A stretch of DNA of 64,000 bases from Pelolinea sp963723145 (GTDB lineage Bacteria; Chloroflexota; Anaerolineae; Anaerolineales; Anaerolineaceae): NCBI GenBank assembly GCA_963723145.1, contig CAVRPM010000001.1:1-64000 (forward strand). Reading direction: 5' to 3'. Positions within the stretch are counted from its first letter, which is position 1. Each line of letters begins with the position of its first letter. The notes under the pieces were generated by a model, which searched no databases, was not told the DNA's origin, and saw only the letters and a program-made list of their open reading frames with translations. Both the position numbers and the translations under genes were made by a program. Shown here piece by piece: positions 20,705-30,190 of the stretch.

Positions 20705-22048
20705 ATGATCAAACGAACATTTACTGTTACTGCAATAATATTTCTTTTAACAATAAATATTTTTAGTGCTTGTTCAACACCCAAGAATATTCATGCGCCA
20801 TCCTTGACTCCTGCACCTGCAAAAATTAGCACAGTAACACCAACCCCCTGGGTATTACCGGGCAGTTCAGGATCTAACTTCCGTGCAATTCATATGGGAG
20901 GGAACTGGGGTACAAATCAGGAAGGCGGTGTTGACGAGCTGCCGCCTGATTATTTTGAATGGCTCCGCGACTTAAATGTGAATTGGGTCGGTATAACTGT
21001 ATCTATCTATGTAGACGACAGTTTGGATAGTACAGTCGAGCGGAAATATTCAAAAACCAGTGTCGGAGCCCCTACTTTTAGCGATATTTCATTAATTAAT
21101 TTAATTCGTGCTTTCCGCCAGCATGGTTTTAATGTTTACTTGACTCTTGCTTTCGATGATTCCAAAAGTTCAAAAGCCAAATATCCTGTATACCGCTGGC
21201 AACTTGGCGACCCAGATATCTATAACCAGGTTGATAATATCCTTCCAGAAAATTGGCCATGGGCATTGAAACACCCAAACCATGAAAGCTTTGTCAATGA
21301 GTTTTGGCAGACGTACAATGAACAGGCTGTTCATTTTGCAGAAATTGCGGAGCAGGAAGGAGTGGGGTTATATTCTCTGGGAACGGAAACGGACAGGCTC
21401 TTCCGAACTCAATCAGGTTGGGTGGGCTCAGGCGACTTTGCCGATGAGATAGCTAGGATGATCCAATCCGTTCGCAAAGTTTATGGAGGCCCAATTACTT
21501 ATGACAGCTATATCTACACCCTCACACATAGTGACTTCTTTGGCACTGAAAATTTTTGGGAAGATACAGGTTTGGATGTAATTGGAATCAGCGCGTATTT
21601 CCCTTTGGTGGACAAAAAGCCTGCTTCAGTGATGAGCGTTGAAGAATATGAATTAGTTTGGGAGTCCCTCTTTGAAAGGTACTTGGTTCCTCTGAAAAAT
21701 AAAAACCCTGAAAAAACCATACTATTTACAGAGTTTGGTTATACAGATTCGCTCATTTCATCTTATACCCCAAACGCAGAAGAAGGTACTCGGCGAATTT
21801 TTAATGATTCCAATAGAAATGGTCTCGACGATGGCCAAGAAGTGCAGGCAAATATCTATAAAGCTTTATTTAATGTGATGGACAGCCATCCAGGAGTGCT
21901 GACCGGCGCATTTCTTTGGAATAATATGATGGCAAGTGATCAGATGTGGAATGAGAATTATGGCAAAGAACGTGGATTTGATATTCGCGGCAAGCTTTCA
22001 GAAGATGTTGTAAAAGACTACTATAGAAAATGGCGCGAGCAGCCATAA
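20705..22048 (+). CDS. Lipoprotein with GH113-like TIM-barrel glycosidase domain
   Basis: The 447-residue product starts with a signal peptide ending in a lipobox (NIFSAC, Cys23), so it should be lipid-anchored outside the membrane. A Pro/Thr-rich spacer follows. The remainder looks like a (beta/alpha)8 glycosidase: MGGNWGT at the first strand, LGTETDR (candidate acid/base Glu, about residue 223) and ILFTEFGYTD (candidate nucleophile Glu, about residue 342). This resembles GH113-type beta-mannanases and related uncharacterised lipoproteins. The assignment rests on motif placement only. A short DSNRNGLDDGQ segment near residue 365 resembles a calcium-binding loop. The frame is intact. AAGGA lies 4 bases before the ATG. 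It is transcribed away from the lipid operon and convergent with the DUF2723 gene. Confidence 0.65.
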   Translation: MIKRTFTVTAIIFLLTINIFSACSTPKNIHAPSLTPAPAKISTVTPTPWVLPGSSGSNFRAIHMGGNWGTNQEGGVDELPPDYFEWLRDLNVNWVGITVSIYVDDSLDSTVERKYSKTSVGAPTFSDISLINLIRAFRQHGFNVYLTLAFDDSKSSKAKYPVYRWQLGDPDIYNQVDNILPENWPWALKHPNHESFVNEFWQTYNEQAVHFAEIAEQEGVGLYSLGTETDRLFRTQSGWVGSGDFADEIARMIQSVRKVYGGPITYDSYIYTLTHSDFFGTENFWEDTGLDVIGISAYFPLVDKKPASVMSVEEYELVWESLFERYLVPLKNKNPEKTILFTEFGYTDSLISSYTPNAEEGTRRIFNDSNRNGLDDGQEVQANIYKALFNVMDSHPGVLTGAFLWNNMMASDQMWNENYGKERGFDIRGKLSEDVVKDYYRKWREQP

Positions 22049-22374
22049 TAACTAGGGGATACAGCATTGTTTCTATTTAGAGATCTCGGATCTTTCGCCT
22101 TTATTAAACGATATTAACTGAATACAGTTTTTAGCGGATTTCTCATAAATTTAGATCTATTTCGTAATCAGAAATCAGTTTGTCGAAAATTTTCTCTCCG
22201 AATTTAGTTATACAAATCTTTTATACATTGCCAAAGCTCTCTCAGTATAAATAATAAATACTCTGCCATATAGGATTATTCAGTTTGCTGTTTTAATGAC
22301 AATTTATCGGAGACTAAGATCAAACATTTTTCTTGAATATGTTACCCGAAATAAATATAAATAAAACAGACTGA
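22049..22374. other. Intergenic region between convergent genes
   Basis: About 325 bp of AT-rich sequence between the convergent lipoprotein and DUF2723 genes. No open frame, repeat or clear terminator hairpin was recognised. Confidence 0.5.
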
Positions 22375-23814
22375 TTAAGATTTCGACCGGTTGCAATCTA
22401 TTTTTATTTTCTCAGGATACTCAACAAAACAATATGGCCTGTCAGGATTCTGGATAATTAAATGGGTTGAAGTCAAATTCAACATTTCTGGAATTCTAAG
22501 ACTGGGGTAGGTTGTACGGAGTGTTTGGCGATACCAATCAAATACCAATAGACCTTCCGCTATAACTGCAGTATCTGACCGTTTCATCTCAGCAAAATGA
22601 AAATACCAAAGTGCAAAAGTAGAATGGTCATCCCCTGTAAAAAGCATAGCTTTTTCGGGAACAGTGTCAAAAACCACTTGACCAAAATTCTCAGCTCTGC
22701 TATCAATCGACGCATTCACTTTTGGGGCGGTAGTGTAAATTCGGAATAAAAAAAAGAAAATTATTAATGGATATAAAATCCAGTTAGCATGATGGAACAA
22801 GCCTTGGATATAGGTAAGAATGCTTTCAAAACCTAGACCAATCCATATTGAGAAGGCAAGTATTGTTGGAATTAGATATACGTATGAATCATAGGAAACA
22901 TAAAATAATGAAAAGATCCCATATACAAGAAAAATCCAGGCAGCAAGCAATTTAATCTTCTTCTTCCCTGAGTTGTCTATGAGTGCAAAAATTCCAATAG
23001 TTACGCCGAGAAAACCAAGGTTTTCAATCATGAAACCAAGCCAGGCTCGTGAATGCTGCATAACATAATCAAAAGAGAAATATGATTGATAAATACTACC
23101 TGTTACCAATTGGATAAAAGAATCGAATGTCACTGGGTTGAACCAATTGATTGGAGGGTCACTCATCGCATGGATAGGTAAAATTAAATAGACACATATG
23201 CCCGCTAATAATCCAACCAGACGCGGGAATATATTTGATATTTTGCTTATGTTTAAATTTTTGCCGTCCAAGAATAGTAATGGGAACAGGAAAATTCCTG
23301 TGATATGGTTGCCAAATGCCAGCCCCAATATTAATCCGCGAAGTAAATTATCGATTCGTCTATTTGCATAGCGAATGGTTTGATACACAATGCCAATAGT
23401 CAACAGGGATTGTAAGCCGTACACCTCTGAGATTACTGCCTGAGACCAGACCAAAGGTGAAAGTCCGAACAATAGAGAAGCAAATACAGCGGAAATCCTG
23501 CTATAATTTTTTTCTTTTTGGCAGCATAAAATTGTTTGATAAAGCAATAGAGCTGCCAAAATGGTACAAAATGCGGAAAATATGTTTGTCCGTAAAGCCA
23601 AGTTATCAAACGGCAGCTTTTGGAAAATTTTTGCAATCAATAAATATAGCGGATATCCAGTGGGGTGAGGCACTCCACTAACGAAAGTTGCGGTAATTAA
23701 ATCGCCTCCGTCTGCCCCGCCATTTGCCCAGCTTAGTCCCGGTGCCATTGTAAGGGAATATGCCAACCCCAGAATAAAAATAATCGCAAAGGGGAAAAAT
23801 AATTTTCTATGCAT
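22375..23814 (-). CDS. DUF2723 polytopic membrane protein (putative glycosyltransferase-like)
   Basis: About 479 residues from the ATG at 23812-23814. The frame is open further upstream, but that extension runs through the terminator hairpin and into the previous gene, so the later start is preferred. The N-terminal signature is clear: APGLSWANGGADGGDL, then GVPHPTGYPLYLLIAKIF. It is characteristic of DUF2723, a family related in topology to protein O-mannosyltransferases (GT-C fold). About nine to eleven hydrophobic segments follow, and a soluble C-terminal domain of about 100 residues includes a GDDHSTFALWYFHF segment. The exact reaction is unknown for the family; lipid-linked sugar transfer at the outer face is the usual guess. 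The frame is intact. Confidence 0.8.
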   Translation of the reverse strand: MHRKLFFPFAIIFILGLAYSLTMAPGLSWANGGADGGDLITATFVSGVPHPTGYPLYLLIAKIFQKLPFDNLALRTNIFSAFCTILAALLLYQTILCCQKEKNYSRISAVFASLLFGLSPLVWSQAVISEVYGLQSLLTIGIVYQTIRYANRRIDNLLRGLILGLAFGNHITGIFLFPLLFLDGKNLNISKISNIFPRLVGLLAGICVYLILPIHAMSDPPINWFNPVTFDSFIQLVTGSIYQSYFSFDYVMQHSRAWLGFMIENLGFLGVTIGIFALIDNSGKKKIKLLAAWIFLVYGIFSLFYVSYDSYVYLIPTILAFSIWIGLGFESILTYIQGLFHHANWILYPLIIFFFLFRIYTTAPKVNASIDSRAENFGQVVFDTVPEKAMLFTGDDHSTFALWYFHFAEMKRSDTAVIAEGLLVFDWYRQTLRTTYPSLRIPEMLNLTSTHLIIQNPDRPYCFVEYPEKIKIDCNRSKS

Positions 23815-23819
23815 GGTTA

Positions 23820-23857
23820 AAAAATCACCAGAGAAAACCTTTTCTCTGGTGATTTTT
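23820..23857 (-). terminator. Perfect-palindrome intrinsic terminator behind the duplicated-repeat secreted protein
   Basis: An 18-base arm (23820-23837) is exactly complementary to 23840-23857 around a CC centre. The core CACCAGAG/CTCTGGTG is flanked by A/T runs, so it can act in either direction. On the - strand it lies about 15 bp after the stop of the 265-residue gene and about 6 bp before the ATG of the DUF2723 gene. It should therefore terminate or attenuate the transcript between them. Confidence 0.8.
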
Positions 23858-23872
23858 AGAAAAGAATTTGAT

Positions 23873-24670
23873 TTATTTACCAATCAAAGTGAAGATTCCT
23901 CCGACTGAACCTTCATTCAAGGTGCAAATTCGGTCTTCTTCTTCATTGATTGTGGACTTAGTCAGGCCCCAGATTTTTAGATCTTCATCCCATTTGTAGA
24001 TTTGCCCATCCTGTAATTTATAATCTTCAGTGAATGGGAAACAGACTTCAATTTCACATTCCTCATCGCAATTAACCTGGGTGGCATCAGTAAGAATTAC
24101 CATTCCATCTGGTGCTGACCCGACTTCAGTTTCCGGATCCTCAATAGTAGTGACTGTATCGTCCAAACCGCAACCGCATAATATTACTTTGGAGGGAGTT
24201 TCAGGTGAGAGAATTTCATCAGAGGAGATAAGAGCAAAAATATTTCCTGTTGATGTTTTATCAACCGTACAGATTTGTTTCGGTTCTCCATATATTGTGG
24301 ATTCGGCTAAACCCCATTTCTCAATAACAGAATCCCAAATAAAAATTTGCCCTTTTTTATCTTCATATTCTTTGGGATAAGGGTAGCAAATTTCAATATC
24401 ACAGGATTCTTCTAATTCAATTTCTAGAGCATCCGACAAATAAGCAAATCCTGCTGGAGCCGGACTGACTTCGTTCTCCGGATCAGTAATTCGTGTTACT
24501 AAACCTTTCTCTTGGCAATCGCAGAGTGTCTCCGCAGTAAAAGTTCCACCAGTAACTGGAATGATCGGTACTGTTCCCTGGTGTAAAGGGGCAGCCCAAA
24601 CGGAAATACTCACAAAGCTTAAAATCATTGTGATCGTAAGTGCAATCAATAACTTGGATGAAATTTTCAT
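23873..24670 (-). CDS. Secreted protein made of two copies of a Cys-containing repeat, unknown function
   Basis: No family recognised. The 265-residue product has a signal peptide (about residues 1-27, ending VWAAP). Two repeats of about 100 residues cover the rest (about residues 45-150 and 160-264). Each repeat shows a C-x-C start (LCDCQ, LCGCG), a T.I.DPE.EV..AP.G stretch, DA followed by a C-[DE]-IE-[IV]-C-[YF]-P motif, then GQI[FY].WD, WGL..STI, and an ending IC....G.IF.LI. Each repeat has five cysteines in equivalent places, so disulfides or a metal site are plausible in an exported protein. GAGGAG lies 9 bases before the ATG. It is divergent from the DUF4012 gene and followed by the perfect terminator hairpin. 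Confidence 0.75.
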   Translation of the reverse strand: MKISSKLLIALTITMILSFVSISVWAAPLHQGTVPIIPVTGGTFTAETLCDCQEKGLVTRITDPENEVSPAPAGFAYLSDALEIELEESCDIEICYPYPKEYEDKKGQIFIWDSVIEKWGLAESTIYGEPKQICTVDKTSTGNIFALISSDEILSPETPSKVILCGCGLDDTVTTIEDPETEVGSAPDGMVILTDATQVNCDEECEIEVCFPFTEDYKLQDGQIYKWDEDLKIWGLTKSTINEEEDRICTLNEGSVGGIFTLIGK

Positions 24671-24855
24671 AATAATTCTCCTCTTCTAACTTATACCTAT
24701 TATAATTATTTACCAAGCATGATTATTGGTTTCTACTCCGGATTTTGTTCGGTTTTTTTTCAATAGAATTCAAGCCAATAGCAGATAAGTTTTTCAAAAC
24801 ATCAGGTTTAAATCAAAAAACAACCTGAGGATATGAACCGATAGGGAGATAGGGT

Positions 24856-27469
24856 TTGGATGAATCTGAAAAATTTATGGATTTATTAAGGAAAATATTA
24901 GAGAACCTTAATCAACCAGAAAAGTTGAATGATCATCCTTGGGTAGAAAGCAATATGGTTGCTGAAACCTGTCTGCGCACTGCAGGCCTTAGCGAGCTTG
25001 CCCCAGGTGTACAGCTGGTTCAAACAATTTGCAGCATCTTCCGTATGACAATGCCCAACACACCTCCCAGGCAGGGGCTTCGACTCGACACTCACTGGGG
25101 GGAATTTGGAATTTTAGCTGCTCAGTATTTTGCTCCATATGAATTTAATCTACCATTTCCCAGCTCTTTAAGAGAAGCCTGGCAAAATATTGACAGAGCG
25201 ATTCTTCTATTTGTTTTTAATAAGGACAAAGATATAAATAAAGAAGATCGTAACCGATATCAACTGATTGGAAACGAACCAGAAATCGCCCCCAACAGCA
25301 CGATCAGTGATTGGCATCGAAAAGGTCTTGAACAATTTTCCAATTTTATTATGCAATATAAAAACCAATCAGATTTAAAAGCCAAGATCAAAGAAAAGCA
25401 GTTCAGTCAGAAATCCCCAATTATTCGATTTATAAACAATATAAGAATACCAAAGCAGTTATGGAGTTGGAGCAAACGGATTATCTTATTGCTTTTTATT
25501 GGTATATTCGCCGCTGGTATGTGGAAAGGTTGGCAGCTATATCAAAAAGCAAGTTCACTGAAACAGCAAGCTGAAGAGATAATTGTGATCTATCAATCGC
25601 CTGGAAAATTGGAAAAGATCAGCGAAATTAACCAAAGGATCTCTCAACTAAGGTTGGATTTAGAAGTATTTCAAAAAGATACATTCGTCCTCATGGATTT
25701 TTCAAAAAATCTGGGTTGGGTCCCTGTGTATGGGGGTGATATTTCTCAAGCACCTTATATGTTAGAGATGATTGTTCAGATGAGCGTCACTGGTGATGAG
25801 GTCTTAAAAGCTGTAACTCCTTTTCTATCTGAAAGCATGGGTGAAGGCACTTCTCCGAGTTTAATCGATCAAATTAGTAAATTAAAAGATGCGGATAATG
25901 AGCTATTGGCTGCGCAAATTGCATTCGCCAAAGTTCAAGCAGCCCGTCAAATGATTCAAACTGATATTCTCTCCCCATATACTCATCAATTAATTACTCA
26001 GGATATTGATCCGCTAATATTTTCATTGAATACAGCTTTTCCAATCTCAGACGTTTTGCAGATGGCTCGCCTGGCACCCCGATTATTAGGTGCGGTTGGG
26101 AATGGGAAACAATCTTATATGATACTAGTCCAAAATGAAGATGAATTACGGCCTACAGGCGGATTCCTTACGGCAGTTGGATTATTAGAAGTCGAAAATG
26201 GCAAGATAATAAACATCACGTTTGAGAGTTCTGATATGGTTGACGATTTCAGCAAGCCTTACCCAAAATCCCCATGGCAGCTGGATGAGTACATGATGGC
26301 CGAAATATTGCTATTCCGCGACTCAAACTGGTTCACAGATTTTCCAACAACCGTTGAATGGGCAGAGTTTTTATATGCCTATACGCGTTCAAAAGACGTT
26401 GACGGTGTTATAACCGTAGACCAGCATGTAGTGCAGGAATTGTTGAAAATCGTTGGACCGATTGAAGTTGTGGGGGTTGACGTTCCAATTACAGCGAGAA
26501 AATGTCCTTGAATATATGCGAACAGCTAAAGAAAATATTCCTCCTGAGGGCATTTCAAGGAATGATTGGAATCGCAAGCAATTTATCAGCTGGCTGGCTG
26601 ACCCTTTGATGAAAAAGCTTCTTTCAGGAAACAGCCAAGACTGGAAATCTTTAAGCCAATTATTGATTCAATTGCTCGATGAAAAACATATTCTTCTCCA
26701 ATTCAATGACCCCGAAATGAACTCTTTAATTTCTAAACAAGGATGGGATGGATCTGTCAGAGCCGATGCGAATAGCGATTTTTTGATGGTTGTTGACAGC
26801 AATATTGGATTTAATAAAACTAACGCATTATTAAAAACAAAAATTGACTATGCTGTTAACCTTGAGGACCTGAACTATCCAACTGGAAATCTTACAGTTT
26901 CATATACAAACAATTCACATAATAACCCAGATTCAAGCTTGGAATGTATTCAGTTTAATGAAGAAAATCAGGATTTACCTTTGGATCAAAGGGATTATAT
27001 AATGCATGACTGCTATTGGTCTTATCTGAGAATTTACACTCCTGAAAACAGCCAAATGATTTCTTCAACCCCACAAGAAATCCCACAGGATTGGCCGCTT
27101 CGCAAACAACTAATTCCGGCTCACACGGATATATTGGATGAGAATGTAAATGGTACACAGGCTTTTGGTACACTCGTCGTTGTTCCAGCAGCACAGACAG
27201 AGCAAACCAATTTTTTTTATCGACTTCCTGCAATGATAGTTGCCAAAGAACCGGATGGAAAAACATACAAATATCGCTTAAAGATCCAAAAACAGCCTGG
27301 AACATTATCTATTCCAATTACTTTTCACCTAATTTTGCCACCTGGGATGACAATAACAGACACACCATTTGATTGGGAAATAATCCAGCATGCTCAACAG
27401 GAATGGATTTTAAATACAGACCTTATTACTGACAGAGAAGTTGAAATTAATTTAATATTGAATAAATAA
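24856..27469 (+). CDS. DUF4012 membrane-anchored protein (one frame break)
   Basis: About 870 residues. The TTG start at 24856 follows AGGGAGATAGGG, a strong ribosome-binding site. The first 200 residues are soluble and unrecognised. One transmembrane helix lies at about residues 209-228 (IILLLFIGIFAAGMW), followed by a coiled region. The DUF4012 signature MILVQNEDELRPTGGFLTAVG lies at about residues 422-442. A frame break near 26500 separates VDVPITA from ENVLEYMRTAKENI, and one base too many explains it. DUF4012 proteins occur mainly in Chloroflexi and Actinobacteria, often next to surface-polysaccharide genes, and their function is unknown. This one sits beside the polysaccharide locus but on the opposite strand, convergent with the phosphatase gene. 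Confidence 0.85.
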
Positions 27470-27594
27470 ATTCGTCTTTTACTCGAGAGAGATATTTATA
27501 ATCTTTATAAAATCATTTCACTTCAAAAGGAATTGAATCAAGTAATTGAGAATACTAAGCAGGGTGAGAACAATAACAATAAATTATTTGTTAT

Positions 27595-28077
27595 CTAATC
27601 AATTCCTGATGCTCTTGAGGATATTAACTGAAAGTTATCCTTAATAAGTCGAATAATTTCCTGGGCTACTTCATAATAGGATTCTTCCGGGTTGCTAATC
27701 GGATCAGGAATGTTATACACGGGACCTTTTGATAGTTCTGTAAGCATGAATATTTTCTTACTAACCTCCGGGTATTCTGCTTGCAGTGCCTCTTTCTGAC
27801 CTTTTTCCATAACTATAATCAGATTGAATTGTTCAAATAATTCCCGGCTGACAGATTTGGAGAGATGCTCCGAAAGATCCAGGCCAAGTTTCTCCTTAAT
27901 CCATGCAGAAGGTGGTTGTGGTGGTAGGCCGTTTTCAGCCCAGCTGCCTGCACTTCCAACAATCCAATTATTTTCGGTTCCTTTTTCCTGCAGTATTCTA
28001 CGAAATGCCGCTTCAGCGATTGGTGATCGGAATCTGTTTGCAGTACATACAAATAGAACACATTGTTTATTTTGCAT
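27595..28077 (-). CDS. Low-molecular-weight protein tyrosine phosphatase
   Basis: 160 residues from the ATG at 28075-28077; the longer frame starts inside the upstream gene and is less likely. The active-site P-loop VCTANRFRSP has the C-x5-R signature (Cys11, Arg17). The general-acid DP motif appears as IPDPISNPEESYYE near the C-terminus. The length is typical for the LMW-PTP family. In polysaccharide loci such enzymes (Wzb type) dephosphorylate the tyrosine-rich tail of the Wzc-type kinase, and such a kinase is encoded about 2 kb upstream on the same strand. A kinase/phosphatase pair controlling chain length or export is therefore likely. It is the last gene of the - strand run. Confidence 0.9.
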   Translation of the reverse strand: MQNKQCVLFVCTANRFRSPIAEAAFRRILQEKGTENNWIVGSAGSWAENGLPPQPPSAWIKEKLGLDLSEHLSKSVSRELFEQFNLIIVMEKGQKEALQAEYPEVSKKIFMLTELSKGPVYNIPDPISNPEESYYEVAQEIIRLIKDNFQLISSRASGID

Positions 28078-28088
28078 AGTCAAGAATA

Positions 28089-29072
28089 TTAATAGCCTGG
28101 GGCATTTCTGGGAATGATCAACCAATCTCCAATATTTAATTGATTGCCTTTATCTATCCCGTTATAAGCGATTAGATCATCCAGATTAGCAGCAAATTCA
28201 GCTGCTAAATCATCAATTGTTAATCCTTCCTCTGTCACCTCATACGGTTGAAAATAAGGCATTTGGGCAACACTGGAAAAACCAACCGGAATCACAATCA
28301 GATCATTCTTTATTAATGGAAGGTTTATAAAATAATTTACTCTGATGATTGCCCCTTCTGATGTGCCATACTTTTTTGCGAACTGGCTGAGATTATCGCC
28401 ATTTTGCACTTGACGAATTATAAATTTATCATTCATTTCAATTATCATTGGCGTCGGAGTTTGTTCAGAAACAAAAATATTTTCAACAGGCGCAATATTT
28501 GAAGAGAAAATATTTGGAGTGGGCAGCCCTCGGAAGTTAATAAGCGGCCAGATTACAGCAATTGCTTTTCCGCTCACATTATCAAAAGGAACAAAACCCC
28601 GATTATGCGAATCTTCAGAGAAATTTCGATTATCACCTAAAACAAAAAGACTCCTGTCAGGTACCACCCATTCTCCGCTATATTCAGGACTTGCTGCGAT
28701 GTAAGGTTCATTAAGTTCCTGGTCATTAACCCAGACCTTGCTTTTTTTAATGGTGACCTTGTCTCCTGGCAGACCAATGACTCGTCTGATGTTTTCTTGT
28801 TCAGATTGTTGTGGGTAATAAAAGGCCACCATATCGCCGTATTTAATTTCTCCCAGTTTATATTTCAACTTATTCACCAAGAGGGTCTCTCCAGCTATCA
28901 AGGTGGGTTCCATGCCTGCATTCTGAACTTGAACCAAATCGACAACATTCCTAATAATAAAATACAGCACCAGCACCAGCACCAATATCTTTACAACTTT
29001 AAAGAGATTAATGAATATATTATTTATTCCAGAATTGTTCGGTTTGCCGTTATAATCCGGTGATGTTTTCAT
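28089..29072 (-). CDS. Signal-peptidase-I-like domain without catalytic dyad, fused to LysM domains
   Basis: The 327-residue protein has a transmembrane helix at about residues 25-42 and then an S26-type peptidase domain. Box B reads QNAGMEPTL, so the nucleophile Ser is Gly53 (codon 28914-28916, GGC). Box D reads IRRVIGLPGD, so the general-base Lys is Arg96. Box E (GDNRNFSEDSHNRG) is kept. Both members of the Ser/Lys dyad are gone, so peptidase activity is not expected although the fold is conserved. A Pro/Thr linker leads to a LysM pair (about residues 218-265 and 270-322) that closely resembles the tail of the neighbouring LysM protein. It lies 38 bp after that gene and 11 bp before the phosphatase start. 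The role is unknown; binding of peptidoglycan or an export partner is possible. Confidence 0.85.
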   Translation of the reverse strand: MKTSPDYNGKPNNSGINNIFINLFKVVKILVLVLVLYFIIRNVVDLVQVQNAGMEPTLIAGETLLVNKLKYKLGEIKYGDMVAFYYPQQSEQENIRRVIGLPGDKVTIKKSKVWVNDQELNEPYIAASPEYSGEWVVPDRSLFVLGDNRNFSEDSHNRGFVPFDNVSGKAIAVIWPLINFRGLPTPNIFSSNIAPVENIFVSEQTPTPMIIEMNDKFIIRQVQNGDNLSQFAKKYGTSEGAIIRVNYFINLPLIKNDLIVIPVGFSSVAQMPYFQPYEVTEEGLTIDDLAAEFAANLDDLIAYNGIDKGNQLNIGDWLIIPRNAPGY

Positions 29073-29110
29073 ATTTAAAAATTAATTCCTAAAAAGTTGA
29101 ACTTTCATAA

Positions 29111-30130
29111 TTATTCAGCTGACTCAAGGCGTGGAACTAAAATCCAATCTCCCAATCTCAATTCTTCTCCTGAATAGAAATTGTTATAGTAAATAAAGTC
29201 ATTCAAATCTGTTCCTAATTCTCTTGCCATTTTTTCAACAGTAATTCCCTCAGTGCTAACCCTATAGGGTTGAAAATAAGGTAATTGTGCAACGGTTGAA
29301 AATTCAACTGGGATTACGATTAGATTATCTGTCCTTAAAGGAACAGGTAAAGAATAATTGATCCGCAATATAGCTTCAGCGGTTGTCTTGAAATTTGCGG
29401 CATAGGTGCTAAGGTTTTCGCCGCTCTGTATCTGGTGAATGACAAGTTTTGGATTAGTGCCAATGGGTGTATCCAGATCTCGAGTAACAGTAGGTTGGGT
29501 AGCCGTTGGTATTGAAGTGCTCGTTGGGGTAAGGGTCAATGTAGGGGTTAGAGTATAAGTAGGTGTAAGAGCTGAAATGGGTGAAGCAGTTTGATTTGCG
29601 GTTATTGCAGGCGTCAAAGTGGTTTCTGCAAGTATATTTGCACCTTGAGTGAGAGCCAAACTGCTCTCTATAACTGAATTCGAGGTTAAAGTTGAAGCAG
29701 AGAGGGTTTGTGTTACTTTTCCGCCATAACCCGGTGCAATTGCCGTCAACTTTGCATTCGAAGTTAATGTTGGAGCGATTTTTGCAGTTGGGATAATCTG
29801 GTTCTGGAAAAAGATTCTTGTTATACCAAAAACCACCACAGCAACAAATAATAAACCTAAAAAAATTGTTTTCCAGTTAAGTGCATTTACCCTGCCATAT
29901 TGGCTTTGCGGCATGCGAATTTCATTTGGTAGTGGTAATAAATCTTTCCGAGTGTAAACCGGACAATTTATGCAATTTTCAGAAAGGCAGAAATCATGCT
30001 GATGGGTGAATTCAACCACTTCAACAGGTTTGGCATGGTAGCAGCAATTCATTATGGAGGGGAATGATGTGCTCGTTGTGCGGTCATCAACCATTCCAAG
30101 AAAAGGGCAAATTTTGATCGTTTCACTCAT
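29111..30130 (-). CDS. Membrane-anchored LysM protein with Cys-rich cytosolic N-terminus
   Basis: The 339-residue intact product begins with a 60-residue Cys/His-rich segment: CPFLGMVDD, NCCYH, HQHDFCL and CINCPVY. These could bind a metal or an Fe-S cluster. I have the impression that this segment recurs at the N-terminus of Chloroflexi membrane proteins. A transmembrane helix follows at about residues 88-108, then a Ser/Thr/Pro-rich spacer of about 110 residues and a pair of LysM-like modules (from about 230; IQSGENLSTYA, then PYRVSTEGITVEKMA). The spacer suggests that the LysM end reaches the cell wall while the Cys cluster stays inside. The tail is paralogous to that of the next gene downstream. 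Confidence 0.8.
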   Translation of the reverse strand: MSETIKICPFLGMVDDRTTSTSFPSIMNCCYHAKPVEVVEFTHQHDFCLSENCINCPVYTRKDLLPLPNEIRMPQSQYGRVNALNWKTIFLGLLFVAVVVFGITRIFFQNQIIPTAKIAPTLTSNAKLTAIAPGYGGKVTQTLSASTLTSNSVIESSLALTQGANILAETTLTPAITANQTASPISALTPTYTLTPTLTLTPTSTSIPTATQPTVTRDLDTPIGTNPKLVIHQIQSGENLSTYAANFKTTAEAILRINYSLPVPLRTDNLIVIPVEFSTVAQLPYFQPYRVSTEGITVEKMARELGTDLNDFIYYNNFYSGEELRLGDWILVPRLESAE

Positions 30131-30190
30131 AAGGTTTAATTTATTTATATAAATAGTTGTAATACATAAACAGGAATTATTAAATAGGTT

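Noticed and set aside
23815..23883. Earlier start for the DUF2723 protein
   Set aside because: The extra residues are encoded by the terminator palindrome and overlap the previous gene; the ATG at 23812-23814 fits the hydrophobic N-terminus.
27555..27600. AT-rich inverted repeat (AATAACAA/TTGTTATC) between the convergent DUF4012 and phosphatase genes
   Set aside because: The stem is nearly all A/T with a mismatch, so it is not a credible terminator on its own.
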